The notes under the pieces: generated by a model
The model's input: only the letters and a program-made list of their open reading frames with translations
What the model was told of the DNA's origin: nothing
Databases searched by the model: none
Position numbers and translations under genes: made by a program
Assembly: GCA_949592205.1 (NCBI GenBank)
Contig: CATIUR010000001.1
Location: forward strand, 66,606,559 to 66,670,558
Source: Helichrysum umbraculigerum
Lineage: Eukaryota > Streptophyta > Magnoliopsida > Asterales > Asteraceae
Length of the DNA: 64,000 nucleotides
Direction of reading: 5' to 3'
Shown: piece after piece, positions 44,404 to 53,859 of the stretch
Numbering within the stretch: position 1 is the stretch's first letter
Layout: each line of letters starts with the position of its first letter

Positions 44404-46629
44404 ATCCTAGAGCTGCTCAAACACGAAGAGTTATACGCCAAATTCTCTAAGTGTGAGTTCTGGATGCAAACTGTTCAATTCCTTGGACACGTCATTGACA
44501 ATCAAGGGATTCATGTCGATCCTTCAAAAATCGAGGCTATCAAGTGTTGGCAAGCACCTACAACACCAACCGAGGTACGCCAATTCTTAGGACTCGCCGG
44601 ATACTACAGGCGGTTCATTGAGGATTTTTCGAAAATAGCCCTACCTCTCACTGCACTGACTCAAAAAGAAAAGAAGTTCGATTGGACTGACAAACAGGAG
44701 TCAGCTTTTCAGCTACTAAAACAGAAACTCTGCAGTGCACCTATCTTATCTTTACCCGAAGGCAACGATGACTTCGTGGTATACTGTGATGCTTCACACC
44801 AAGGTCTTGGTTGCGTGCTGATGCAACGAGACAAAGTCATCGCTTACGCCTCTCGACAACTCAAGGTCCACGAAAAGAATTACACAACTCATGACCTAGA
44901 GTTGGGGGCTGTTGTATTCGCTCTGAAAATCTGGAGACACTACTTATACGGTACCAAGTGTACAATCTTTACTGACCATAAAAGTCTCCAACATATCTTC
45001 GATCAGAAGGATCTCAACATGAGGCAACGTCGATGGGTCGAGTTGCTTACTGATTACGATTGCGAAATTCGCTATCATCCAGGCAAGGCGAATGTTGTCG
45101 CCGATGCCTTTAGCTGAAAAGAACGAGTGAAACCACTTCGAGTTCGAGCTCTCGGTATGACCATTCACAACGACCTCATCAATCAAACTCTCACCGCTCA
45201 ACTCGAAGCACTCAAACCAGAAAACTTGATAAACGAGGCCTTACGGGGCATGGACAAACAATTTGAAACCAAACCTAACGGGGCCAAATACTTCTCGAAT
45301 CGAATCTGGTTGCCAAGTTTTAGGAACCTTCGAGACTTGGTGATGAATGAAGCTCACAAGTCTAAATACTCTATACACCCCGGTGCCAACAAAATGTATC
45401 ACGGCATCAAGGAAATGTACTGGTGGCCCAACATGAAATCTGACATTGCAACCTATGTTGGCAAGTGTCTTACTTGTTCCAAAGTTAAAGCTGAACACCA
45501 GAAACCCTCCGGTTTGTTACAACAACCCGAAATACCACAATGGAAATGGGAGCAGATCACCATGGATTTCATTACTAAACTCCCGAAAACTTCTAACGGT
45601 TGCGATACCATTTGGGTGATCGTTGACCGACTCACTAAATCTGCTCATTTCCTAGCCATCAAAGAAACTGATAAGATGGAACGTTTGACACGGATCTACC
45701 TGAAAGAAATCGTGTCAAGACACGGCGTGCCCATCTCAATCATCTCCGACCGAGGTGCTCGATTTACTTCTCGCTTCTGGCAGTCACTGCAAAAATCTCT
45801 TGGTACTCATCTGGATATGAGTATGGCTTACCATCCTCAAACCGATGGCCAGAGCGAACGAACCATACAAACACTGGAAGACATGCTACGAGCCTGCGTA
45901 GTTGACTTCGGTAAAAACTGGGAAAATCACTTACCGTTGTGCGAGTTCTCGTACAACAACAGTTATCACACCAGCATAAAGGCTGCACCCTTCGAGGCAC
46001 TGTACGGTCGTAAGTACCGGTCACCTATCTGTTGGACTGAGGTGGGGGATACACAACTCACCGGTCCAGAAATCATACATGAAACAACTGAAAAGATCGT
46101 CGGCATACAAAACCGACTAAAAGCCGCACGTGATCGTCAGAAAAGCTATGCTGACGTGAGACGCAAACACCTTGAGTTCCAGGTAGGGGACAAGGTACTT
46201 CTCAAAGTGGCACCGTGGAAAGGTGTTATTCGATTCGGAAAACGAGGCAAACTAAATCCTAGATACATCGGACCATTCAAAATCCTTGAAAGGATTGGTC
46301 CAGTGGCGTACCGCCTGCAACTTCCTGCTGAGCTTAGCAGCGTTCACAACACATTCCACATTTCTAATCTGAAGAAATGTCTGTCTGACGAGACACTGAT
46401 AACACCGCTCGACGAAATTCAGATCGATGATAAACTTCATTTTGTCGAGGAACCTATGGGAATCATGGACCGCGAGGTCAAACAACTAAAACAGAGTCGT
46501 ATTCCCATCGTTAAAGTCAGGTGGAATTCTAGACGTGGTCCTGAATTCACCTGGGAACGGGAAGACCAAATGCGACAGAAATACCCACATCTCTTCCCAG
46601 ACAACGCACCGTCCGTGCACTCAAGCTAA
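44404..46629 (+). pseudogene. pol: Gypsy-A pol C-terminal half, copy 2 (stop at 45115-45117)
   Basis: Continues the frame of 20239-22425 exactly (Lys-Thr | Ile-Leu-Glu-Leu). It encodes the end of reverse transcriptase, RNase H, integrase and the chromodomain-like tail. A TGA at 45115-45117 replaces CGA of copy 1, just after the RNase H end; a neighbouring base also differs (TTT for TTA). The segment from 45127 has no ATG start. Three further missense changes in integrase (Gly to Arg, Asp to Asn, Arg to His) are all C-to-T or G-to-A changes, which fits decay by cytosine deamination. Confidence 0.9.
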
Positions 46630-46643
46630 TTTCGGGACGAAAT

Positions 46644-46662
46644 TTCTTTAACAAGGGGAGAA
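46644..46662 (+). other. Gypsy-A polypurine tract
   Basis: AACAAGGGGAGAA directly before the 3-prime LTR, the expected plus-strand primer. Confidence 0.82.
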
Positions 46663-49031
46663 TGTAACACCTGCTAAATTAGAATAATTAATTATGCCTA
46701 ATTAATTGTAACTAGATGTAATTAGTATGTAATAGGACTAATTGCAGGCTCTATTTGTATATATATATAAGGTGATTTATATATATGTGTGTGTACTTAC
46801 GCGATTTAGATAAATCGTGCGAATTAACCGGACGGAGTCCGACACAGTTTACTTGGACGTTGGTGACAGAAATTTACTTAAATAATGAGAACGTATTTTG
46901 TTATATAAAATACGCAACCGAACGAACACTATTTATATATTATCGCGACGACATTTTAAATAATGCAATAAAACGTAATAAACACGAATTAATAATTTAA
47001 ATACTGCGACAAATGTTTTTATTATTAATTTCAAAGTGTTTTTATTTAAATATTCCAGTTACATTTTTTAAATATAACGGTTTGGTTAAAATACTAAAAA
47101 CAAAGGATTAAACGCTTAGGACATTGAGTAAACACTGAGTTTTAGGGAGCGTTTTCCCCTCCTTCCTCCTTTGGATCAGCCAACTCCAACCCCCACCCAC
47201 TTCTCTTTTTCATTTTCTTTATCACTAAAAACACACACACCTCAAAAAAACTCTCTCAACTCCAATCTACACTAAATTTTCGGAATACAAACCGACACAC
47301 GAAATTTACATATTCGGAATCACCATCACGAGTGGAGCAAGAATATCAAGACCGTTTTCATCATCTCATCTTCCATTTAGCTCGATTTGCAAAAGTAAGA
47401 AAATTCTAAAATCTTAGATCTATTCAATTTGGTGTAATGTTTTGATGCTTTGATGTGTACACAACTTAGATATAACCTAATACATGAAGAATACACGATT
47501 TTATAGCTCAAAAATGGGTTAGAATTGCATTTTTAGTCGAAAATTCTTGAAACCCGAAAGTTTCTGGGCTGGTGTTCATACATGCGACACAAGCCTTGTG
47601 TCGCATGCTGTGTCGCATAAACCCATTTGTGTCGCATCTTGTGTCGTACCAATCCTTTAGTGTCGTAACCTTTGCGACACAATATTGTGTCGCACTCTAT
47701 GTCGCAATACTATGTCGTATTTTATACGACACAACCGTTCTGTCGCTATTGAATTAGCATCGCAAGTTTTTGCGACACAACCACTGTGTCGCAGAGCTCT
47801 TGTGTCGCACTTTATGCGACACAACCACTGTGTCGCATACCAAACTTTAGTGTCGCAGATTGTGTCGCAAAAACACAGAAAACCAGAATTTTAAAGTCAA
47901 AGTTACTGTACAAAAAAGTCAAATTTTACTGTAGCAGTACTGTAGCAAATCTACTGTAGCAAAGTCAACAATTTAGAAATTTTGCTACAAACCATCACCA
48001 ACGGGCCCAAACATGTTTCTCAACAAACGAACAATTACAAACATACAGACAAACATTGGCTATACTAGTTGTGTACAACTAAACGAAACGTCTCGTGAGA
48101 CGCATACTTACATAACTTCATATGAATAGGCATTTGAAGGGTACGGGTTCGAAGAACCTACTTGCTATAGTTACTACTTTCTATTTGCTACGGCTTATTA
48201 CCAGACTCAGGTGAGTCTTACGGCCCCACTTTTACTGTTTTTATACTTTGGGGTGAGATACTTAGCAACTGTTTTACATATGAACACAATGTACTGAACT
48301 GAAAACATTACTGTTTACAAACAAACGCATGAGTTACTTTTATCCACTGAAAGCCTCCTAATCGTAAGTTGTTAGTTATGGACTTAAGCGCGATTACTAA
48401 TAGATGGATCCATTTGGGACTGACAATCCCTGTCTGGGGTGGTAGCGTCACCACGTACTGATTTACACGTAGAAACAGACATATTAGTATTTGTTACATA
48501 TGAGTGTGCGGATAGCACTCACGGGGGTACGTGATATATTCACACTACACGGTTAAGCTTCAACTTATGAGCTCATGGCACTGTACTGATTTACTGATTT
48601 ACTTACTTTGCTTGATAGCAATACGGGTACATACTTGTGGTTCATAACACCTACTTATTACTAAACATGTGAGATTCACCAACCTTTTTGGTTGACACTT
48701 TTTAGCTTTGTATCTCAGGTACACTTACGGAGTAGGATCACTCCAGGATTACTAGCTAGAGTCGCATGATTTACAAACTGCATTTAACGGAGATTCTTTG
48801 GCATCATCTTTTGTAACTATGGTTATGTAATAGAATCTCCCGCTATACGCGCGGACTCTAGTGAACTATATTTTTGTATACGAACACCAAAGGTTTTCAA
48901 ACAATTATTATTTATGAAACCTTTTCGAAACGTCTCATTTAGAGGTCGTTTACTATTAATCTTGTGCTTTGTATATTGATTAGTAACACCCAATGTATGC
49001 TTCCGCAAATCGTCAATTTGGGGGTGTTACA
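46663..49031 (+). repeat. Gypsy-A 3-prime LTR
   Basis: 2369 bases, matching 16761-19129 at offset 29,902. Motif array at about 47583-47869; donor consensus at 48208-48216. The following bases ATATG (49032-49036) should be one copy of the original target duplication, but the left copy is not in the window. Confidence 0.92.
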
Positions 49032-50268
49032 ATATGCACACACATTAAGCATATTTCTTCATTTCTTTTCTAGTTTTATTCTTTCTTTTATTTTTCTTTC
49101 CACTTTCTCTCTCTAAGTTAATTAATTTACTGAGAGATAAGTAGGGGGATTAATTATGTAGTAGTTAGTAATAGCTAGCTTAGCAATGTAACGCTTTGAA
49201 ATATTCGGAAGTAATATAAGCATCGTTTTACTCGCAATAATTACGGGTAATATCTATCATTTTCTTTTATTAATTAATTGTAATGTTCTTGTTTGATGTT
49301 TATGATTTATTAATATTGGAAATGTCTATTGCCATGATATGCGAGTAGTTGTTTATATGTTTGCCATGATTTAGATAGTTATAATGGGATGATAATAAAT
49401 GTTGTGAAGTAATATGACGGCCCCTATTCGACTGTTCTCGGATATAGTGCTGGAAATGCTTTAGGCGGAGTACAAACATACGGAAGTCTGAGAACGACCG
49501 AAGGTAGTTATATTATGGACCAATACTTTAAATTTGCTAAATGAATTTCTATTTATAGTTTAATTATAACATTATAAACGAATGATGGCATGTTTGGCCA
49601 ACCGCTTATGACCAGACTACCCCAACTTATTCCGGTAGGGTAAAACCTGTTTATGTGACTATTTATTCAATAGACCATGCCATGATACGGACATCTCTGA
49701 CGACCGAGATTGGGGAATAGGATTCGAGGGTAGTTGTTAGCCGATATGTTCAGTACATTTGGGAGAACTTCCGGTGTATTGTAATTGTTTATGTTTACTA
49801 TCCATGTGACATATCTTCTATCTGATTGCGGACAACTCTACGTTAGTTAGTTGATAGGATCGTAAAAACAACTCATTCCAACATAGTCTAAATTCATAAA
49901 AAGAAACCTATATGAATGGGAATTATTATACTTTGTTATTGTTTAAATGTATGACACCAGACCTAATTTATGGAGTACCCTTTCCAATTATCCACGTAAC
50001 TGCAACCTAGATATTAGGGAGTCCTGAACCTTAATTGTGGTAAGTAGTTATTTGTGCCTATGACATGCAATAAGTAAGACACAATGAAACCACTCGTTGT
50101 ATATATTAGATTTATATTTCTGCACTGCTTTACATTTAGTTAGTTTAGAGTGTCACCCTCACTGTCAATTACTCTCGACCGCATGTTAGACGTAAGAACC
50201 CGTGGAACTACCCTGTAAAGTACACTGTCTATTACTAAAAGGCATGGTCCTCATATGAAACATGTTTT
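49032..50268. repeat. Flanking repeat DNA between Gypsy-A and Gypsy-C
   Basis: No gene. It contains 49700-50071, duplicated at the window start, and the empty site for the solo LTR (49869-49873). Parts of 49190-49870 match, in inverted orientation and at roughly 75% identity, the stretch 62830-63960. It is therefore part of an older, diverged LTR-like family. The last five bases GTTTT are the target duplication of Gypsy-C. Confidence 0.65.
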
Positions 50269-51133
50269 TGTAACACCCGCCAAATTAGGACTAGTAATTA
50301 GTGCCTAATCATACGTTAATACATGTAATTAGTTCTGTGTTAGGCTAATTAATGTATCGAATTATATATATTGTTGAATATATACGGAAATGCGATTTGA
50401 TTAAATCGTACGCAATTTAAATCGAATGTATTTCGGTTCCATAAAATACGGACGTTGGTGACCAATTTTATTAAGTAACACTGTTATGTTAAGAATATCA
50501 TTTTAATAATGCTCGAATTACAATTCGTATCGTACAAACAGAACTTGCACAATTTAAAATATTTAACGCGCAAACTAACTTACATTTTATAACTCAAATA
50601 TAAATTGATTAGTAAAATATCTAAATAAAATATCGCGTAATAATTTGTATTTTAAAACGTACCAACTAATATGTAAAATAATTATCTAACGTTTGATCGA
50701 CGGAGAAACCGAACACCGCACGGAGCGGAAACGCGGGGCGAAAAATGGGATCTTAACCTCCCATTCCCCTCCCTTTTCCTCATTTCTTTCTCAACTCTCT
50801 CTCTCTCTTCTTTTCCTCTTTCCTTTTCTCTCAAACAAATCACCACCTCCATCCATCCAAATCGCAAAATAAACATATCAAACGACTTCGGATCTTCAAG
50901 ATTTTTAGAGATTCACGACCACGACGCAACGATCTATCTTCCTATCTTTCCGAAATTTCATTTCGGCGATTTGTAAGTTTCCGACACAACTCCGAAAACT
51001 CTCGTTTCTAAGTATTATCACTTGCTAGTTGTTTGTATAACCTTGTAATGTCCTAAAATGGGTTAGGTAAAAATATTAGGCTGATCGATGGCCGGAAAAT
51101 GCGTTTTTGAAGTTGAAACTCCGATCAGATCCC

Positions 51134-51390
51134 GTACGTCGCATTTGGCCTGGAGAAAATGCGACGCAGCGACTTACGTCGCACGAATCCTCGACGTCGC
51201 ATATAGCGACGCAGCCTATTACGTCGCATTGACTTGCGAATGTCGCACATAGCGACGCAGACCTTAACGTCGCCAACTTAACCAATGTCGCATTAGCGAC
51301 GCAGAACCCTACGTCGCATTGAATTGCGAACGTCACAAACTGCGACGCAAGCACTCACGTCGCACCCGACGTCGCACCCAACGTCGCACA
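51134..51390. repeat. ACGTCGCA/TGCGACGC motif array, Gypsy-C 5-prime LTR
   Basis: About seventeen copies of ACGTCGCA, AGCGACGCA and variants in 257 bases, both orientations. The 3-prime LTR carries the same array at about 59217-59473 with a few CG to CA changes. Confidence 0.8.
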
Positions 51391-51530
51391 AACCAGAACC
51401 TCAAAAACACAGATTTTTACTAAGTGTCGAGACTCGAAATTTATCACTCGATTTTACCCAAATTCAGATCCCAGATGCGTTTTTTGTCAAAGCAATATAG
51501 TAGAAATAAAAATTTTCCAAGCTGACCTGG

Positions 51531-51626
51531 CAGCTTGACCCCAGCCAGGGGCTCTGCCCCTTGGACCCCGCCAGGGGCTGCCGCCCCTTGGACCCCTCTA
51601 CCAGGGGCGCTGCCGCCGGACCCCCG
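51531..51626. repeat. GC-rich palindromic repeats, Gypsy-C 5-prime LTR
   Basis: Three tandem versions of CCAGGGGCNNTGCCCCTTGG separated by ACCCCGC-type linkers. Related, inverted, to 2211-2275 in the solo LTR. The 3-prime LTR copy (59615-59707) differs at several positions, a concentration of changes compared with the rest of the LTR. Confidence 0.75.
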
Positions 51627-51945
51627 TACTTAGATTCCGTAACGGCTTCTAAAACACAATCAAAACACATTTTTCAAGTAAAACGCCACGAAATCAAAAT
51701 AATAATAATTGAGATTATTATTACAAATCCGTCACCAACGGGCCGTACACTTTTCAAACACTTAAACGTATCAACCAAATATTGGAGATTTGGACATTAT
51801 AGTTGAATGAACAACTACAAGGGTGATCTTTTGAGATACCCAATCATGATTATAACCATCGCGTGTCGTGGACACCCTCAGGTTACAAGTCTTTGGACTT
51901 CATACTCGGCTAATCAACTTACGTTTGTTTAAACGCTTTCAGACT

Positions 51946-51954
51946 CAGGTGAGT
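51946..51954 (+). promoter_or_regulatory. Splice-donor consensus CAG|GTGAGT, Gypsy-C 5-prime LTR
   Basis: Followed by CTCATAGCCCCTCTTTTACTG. With the acceptor-like TCTCAG ending at 53072 it would define an intron of 1124 bases. Same box as in Gypsy-A, Gypsy-B and the solo family. Confidence 0.55.
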
Positions 51955-52317
51955 CTCATAGCCCCTCTTTTACTGTTTTACTCAGGGGTGTGATATATTG
52001 CTCAACTTTTAACATGTGAACGCAAGTACAAACATTTCATATACTACATGAGTTTTTCGAACCTAATCATTTAAAGTCCTCCGTCAGCATAGTTGTTAAT
52101 ACGTTGTAGCGTGAATATTAGTATATGGTACCATATAGGATTGACCCACCTCGTCCGGTTTAGCAAGCACTAACCGGGTAAACGGACGTACTAATATTTG
52201 GGAAGACGAATGTGGATTAGGCATTCGTGGAGGCACCTCGCCCGGAATTCTCTTTAGGGGACCCGGCCCTCGAGTTAAGCTCAACTATGTGCTCATGGCT
52301 GTATACATGATGACTAT

Positions 52318-52376
52318 CATTTAATTGCTGGATGCAATTCATTATTTAATTGCTGGATGCAATTCATTATTTAAAT
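52318..52376 (+). repeat. Short tandem duplication in Gypsy-C LTR
   Basis: The unit ATTTAATTGCTGGATGCAAT plus TCATT occurs twice in a row, and each unit contains the inverted pair ATTGC...GCAAT. The same duplication is in the 3-prime LTR near 60402-60460. Confidence 0.8.
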
Positions 52377-52749
52377 CTTGCGGTTCATACTATATTAACT
52401 GATTTCAAACCTGTAAGCTCACCAGCTTTTAGCTGACCTTTTAGCATATATCGCAGGTACCAAGCAGTAGGATGTTTCTGCTTCAGGACTTTAGCTCGAG
52501 TCAGCATACAGACGATTGAGATTTTCTTGCATTAGTATATTTTTGTACAAGTACTTATGTACTGAAATCTCATTTTAATTAAACTCGAGCTATGTAAAGC
52601 TTTAAATGTGGTAAACATTTCTATTATCAATATATTTTGTTAAAACGACGCATATAGAGTCGTTTACTATATATCTTTGTGCTTTGTTATTGATTAGTAA
52701 CACCCAAATCAAGCTTCCGCAAATCATCAAATTTGGGGGTGTTACAGAT

Positions 52750-52762
52750 TGGTATCAGAGCC
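52750..52762 (+). other. Gypsy-C primer-binding site
   Basis: TGGTATCAGAGCC, three bases after the LTR end; complementary to initiator methionine tRNA. Confidence 0.93.
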
Positions 52763-53065
52763 TAAGGTTATAGTGAACTAGGTTGCATTTAGTGAGCCTA
52801 GACTATGACCATTAGGCGGTATTCCTTATTAGGTATAACTGGTTCGGTGATTACATCATACGAGTTTAATTTAACATAGCCTGATCAACTATGTACAATT
52901 AAGCAAAGATGATGTAAGATCTGAAAGTAGTTATGGCTGAACAGGGTACAATAGAAGACTCTGACCTCGAGAGAACCGAGACTTAAACATGTTTATGCTA
53001 GACACTCAATAGGCTATATTATATAGGAGCTATATGAATATAGGCCTCAATCTTACTAACGTTTT

Positions 53066-53074
53066 GTCTCAGAA
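53066..53074 (+). promoter_or_regulatory. Acceptor-like sequence before the Gypsy-C accessory ORF
   Basis: TGTCTCAG|AA immediately before the ATG at 53075, after TTACTAACGTTT; CTAAC is a good plant branch-point match about 20 bases upstream of the AG. The same CTAAC is at the equivalent place in Gypsy-A. Confidence 0.55.
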
Positions 53075-53560
53075 ATGGCAAACACACCATCAAATTCATC
53101 TCGCTCTCAATCCGGGTCGCAGAACCCAAGGGTAGCTAGGAGGAACGCCAGGTTGCCTCGAGCTGGCCCGTACCCCACTCACTTCACCTTGCCGGCCTTA
53201 GCCGCTAGGGTGAACCAACACGAGCAGCGACTTCGCACCATGGATGTCGTGCTGCAGGAAACGAACGAAAACTGGAGACTTACATCCCTTGAACGCATCG
53301 AACAAGTCTCCAACGACCTTGAAACCACAAACAACAACATGGATGTCCTTCGCAACCAAGTAATAGAAATAAGCGTGGAAAATGCCCTTCTACGTCAAAG
53401 CATGGAAGAATGTGAACAGCGTTCACATGAAGCAGAAGAGTATGCCCGTGGACTAACACAACGACTGGCACTAGCAGAAGATAACGCCCGTCAAGCTAGC
53501 AGACTTGCAAACACTGTGGACCGTCTTGTCACTATGATGGAACAAATTAATCTACGTTAA
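53075..53560 (+). CDS. Gypsy-C accessory coiled-coil ORF (161 aa)
   Basis: Intact ORF in the only complete element of the window, so this is the best representative. Residues 1-40: basic, Ser/Pro/Arg-rich. Residues 40-161: long heptad helix with conserved Gln-His-Glu-Gln-Arg-Leu near 50, Glu-Cys-Glu-Gln-Arg-Ser near 112, and Glu-Asp-Asn-Ala-Arg-Gln-Ala-Ser-Arg-Leu near 137. Ends Met-Glu-Gln-Ile-Asn-Leu-Arg. It lies 313 bases after the primer-binding site and 299 before gag, in a different frame from gag, so it needs its own initiation or splicing. No signal peptide, membrane segment or zinc motif. Not a recognised gag, protease or env family. Confidence 0.8.
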   Translation: MANTPSNSSRSQSGSQNPRVARRNARLPRAGPYPTHFTLPALAARVNQHEQRLRTMDVVLQETNENWRLTSLERIEQVSNDLETTNNNMDVLRNQVIEISVENALLRQSMEECEQRSHEAEEYARGLTQRLALAEDNARQASRLANTVDRLVTMMEQINLR

Positions 53561-53859
53561 GACTAGTGTAGTCTTTGTCTTGAAATCTATCCTGTAATCT
53601 AGTAACTATCTAAGCGCTACTCTATAATTAGTCGGATGTAACAATTCCCGACACCTTTTGTAATACATCCGTAGGATGTAACCTTTGAACTCGTATTATC
53701 TATCAAATGTTCCTTGTTGTTTCTACTTATACCAATTGCCATAATTCTTTTGCATATTGATGTTATGTATTACCGCCTTTATACATGTACATCTGAGACA
53801 AATATAATTTTTTTTTCTTACAAAATCTCATGTATCTTCATTTCTTTTATTGAAGAATC
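53561..53859 (+). other. Gypsy-C spacer between accessory ORF and gag
   Basis: Noncoding. Contains the conserved CCGACACCTTTTGTAATAC block, two GGATGTAAC copies, ATACATGTACATCTGAG and the pre-gag TTCATTTCTTTTATTGAAG block whose AG lies four bases before the gag ATG. Confidence 0.6.

Larger units (their letters stand above)
16761..49031 (+). mobile_element. Gypsy-A, Tekay-type chromovirus split by nested insertions
   Basis: The element has a 2369-base 5-prime LTR (16761-19129), primer-binding site, accessory ORF, gag-pol split at 22425/44404 by Gypsy-B, polypurine tract and a 2369-base 3-prime LTR (46663-49031). Without the insertion it would be about 10.3 kb. It is the oldest member of the nest. 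Its own target duplication cannot be confirmed, because the 5-prime LTR is preceded by another Gypsy-A internal region rather than by flanking DNA. The clade is assigned from the reverse transcriptase and integrase motifs and the C-terminal chromodomain-like segment. Confidence 0.92.
50269..52746 (+). repeat. Gypsy-C 5-prime LTR
   Basis: TGTAACACCC to GGGGTGTTACA, 2478 bases. AT-rich TATA candidates near 50363-50390; pyrimidine-rich leader 50759-50830; motif array 51134-51390; GC-rich palindromes 51531-51626; donor consensus 51946-51954; a 28-base tandem duplication near 52318-52376; terminal hairpin near 52700-52745. ORFs at 50682-50876, 51076-51354, 51464-51806 and 52096-52284 come from these repeats and are not credible genes. 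Confidence 0.93.

Noticed and set aside
45127..46629. Gypsy-A integrase as a separate ORF
   Set aside because: It starts at GTG right after a nonsense mutation; the parent frame is continuous in copy 1.
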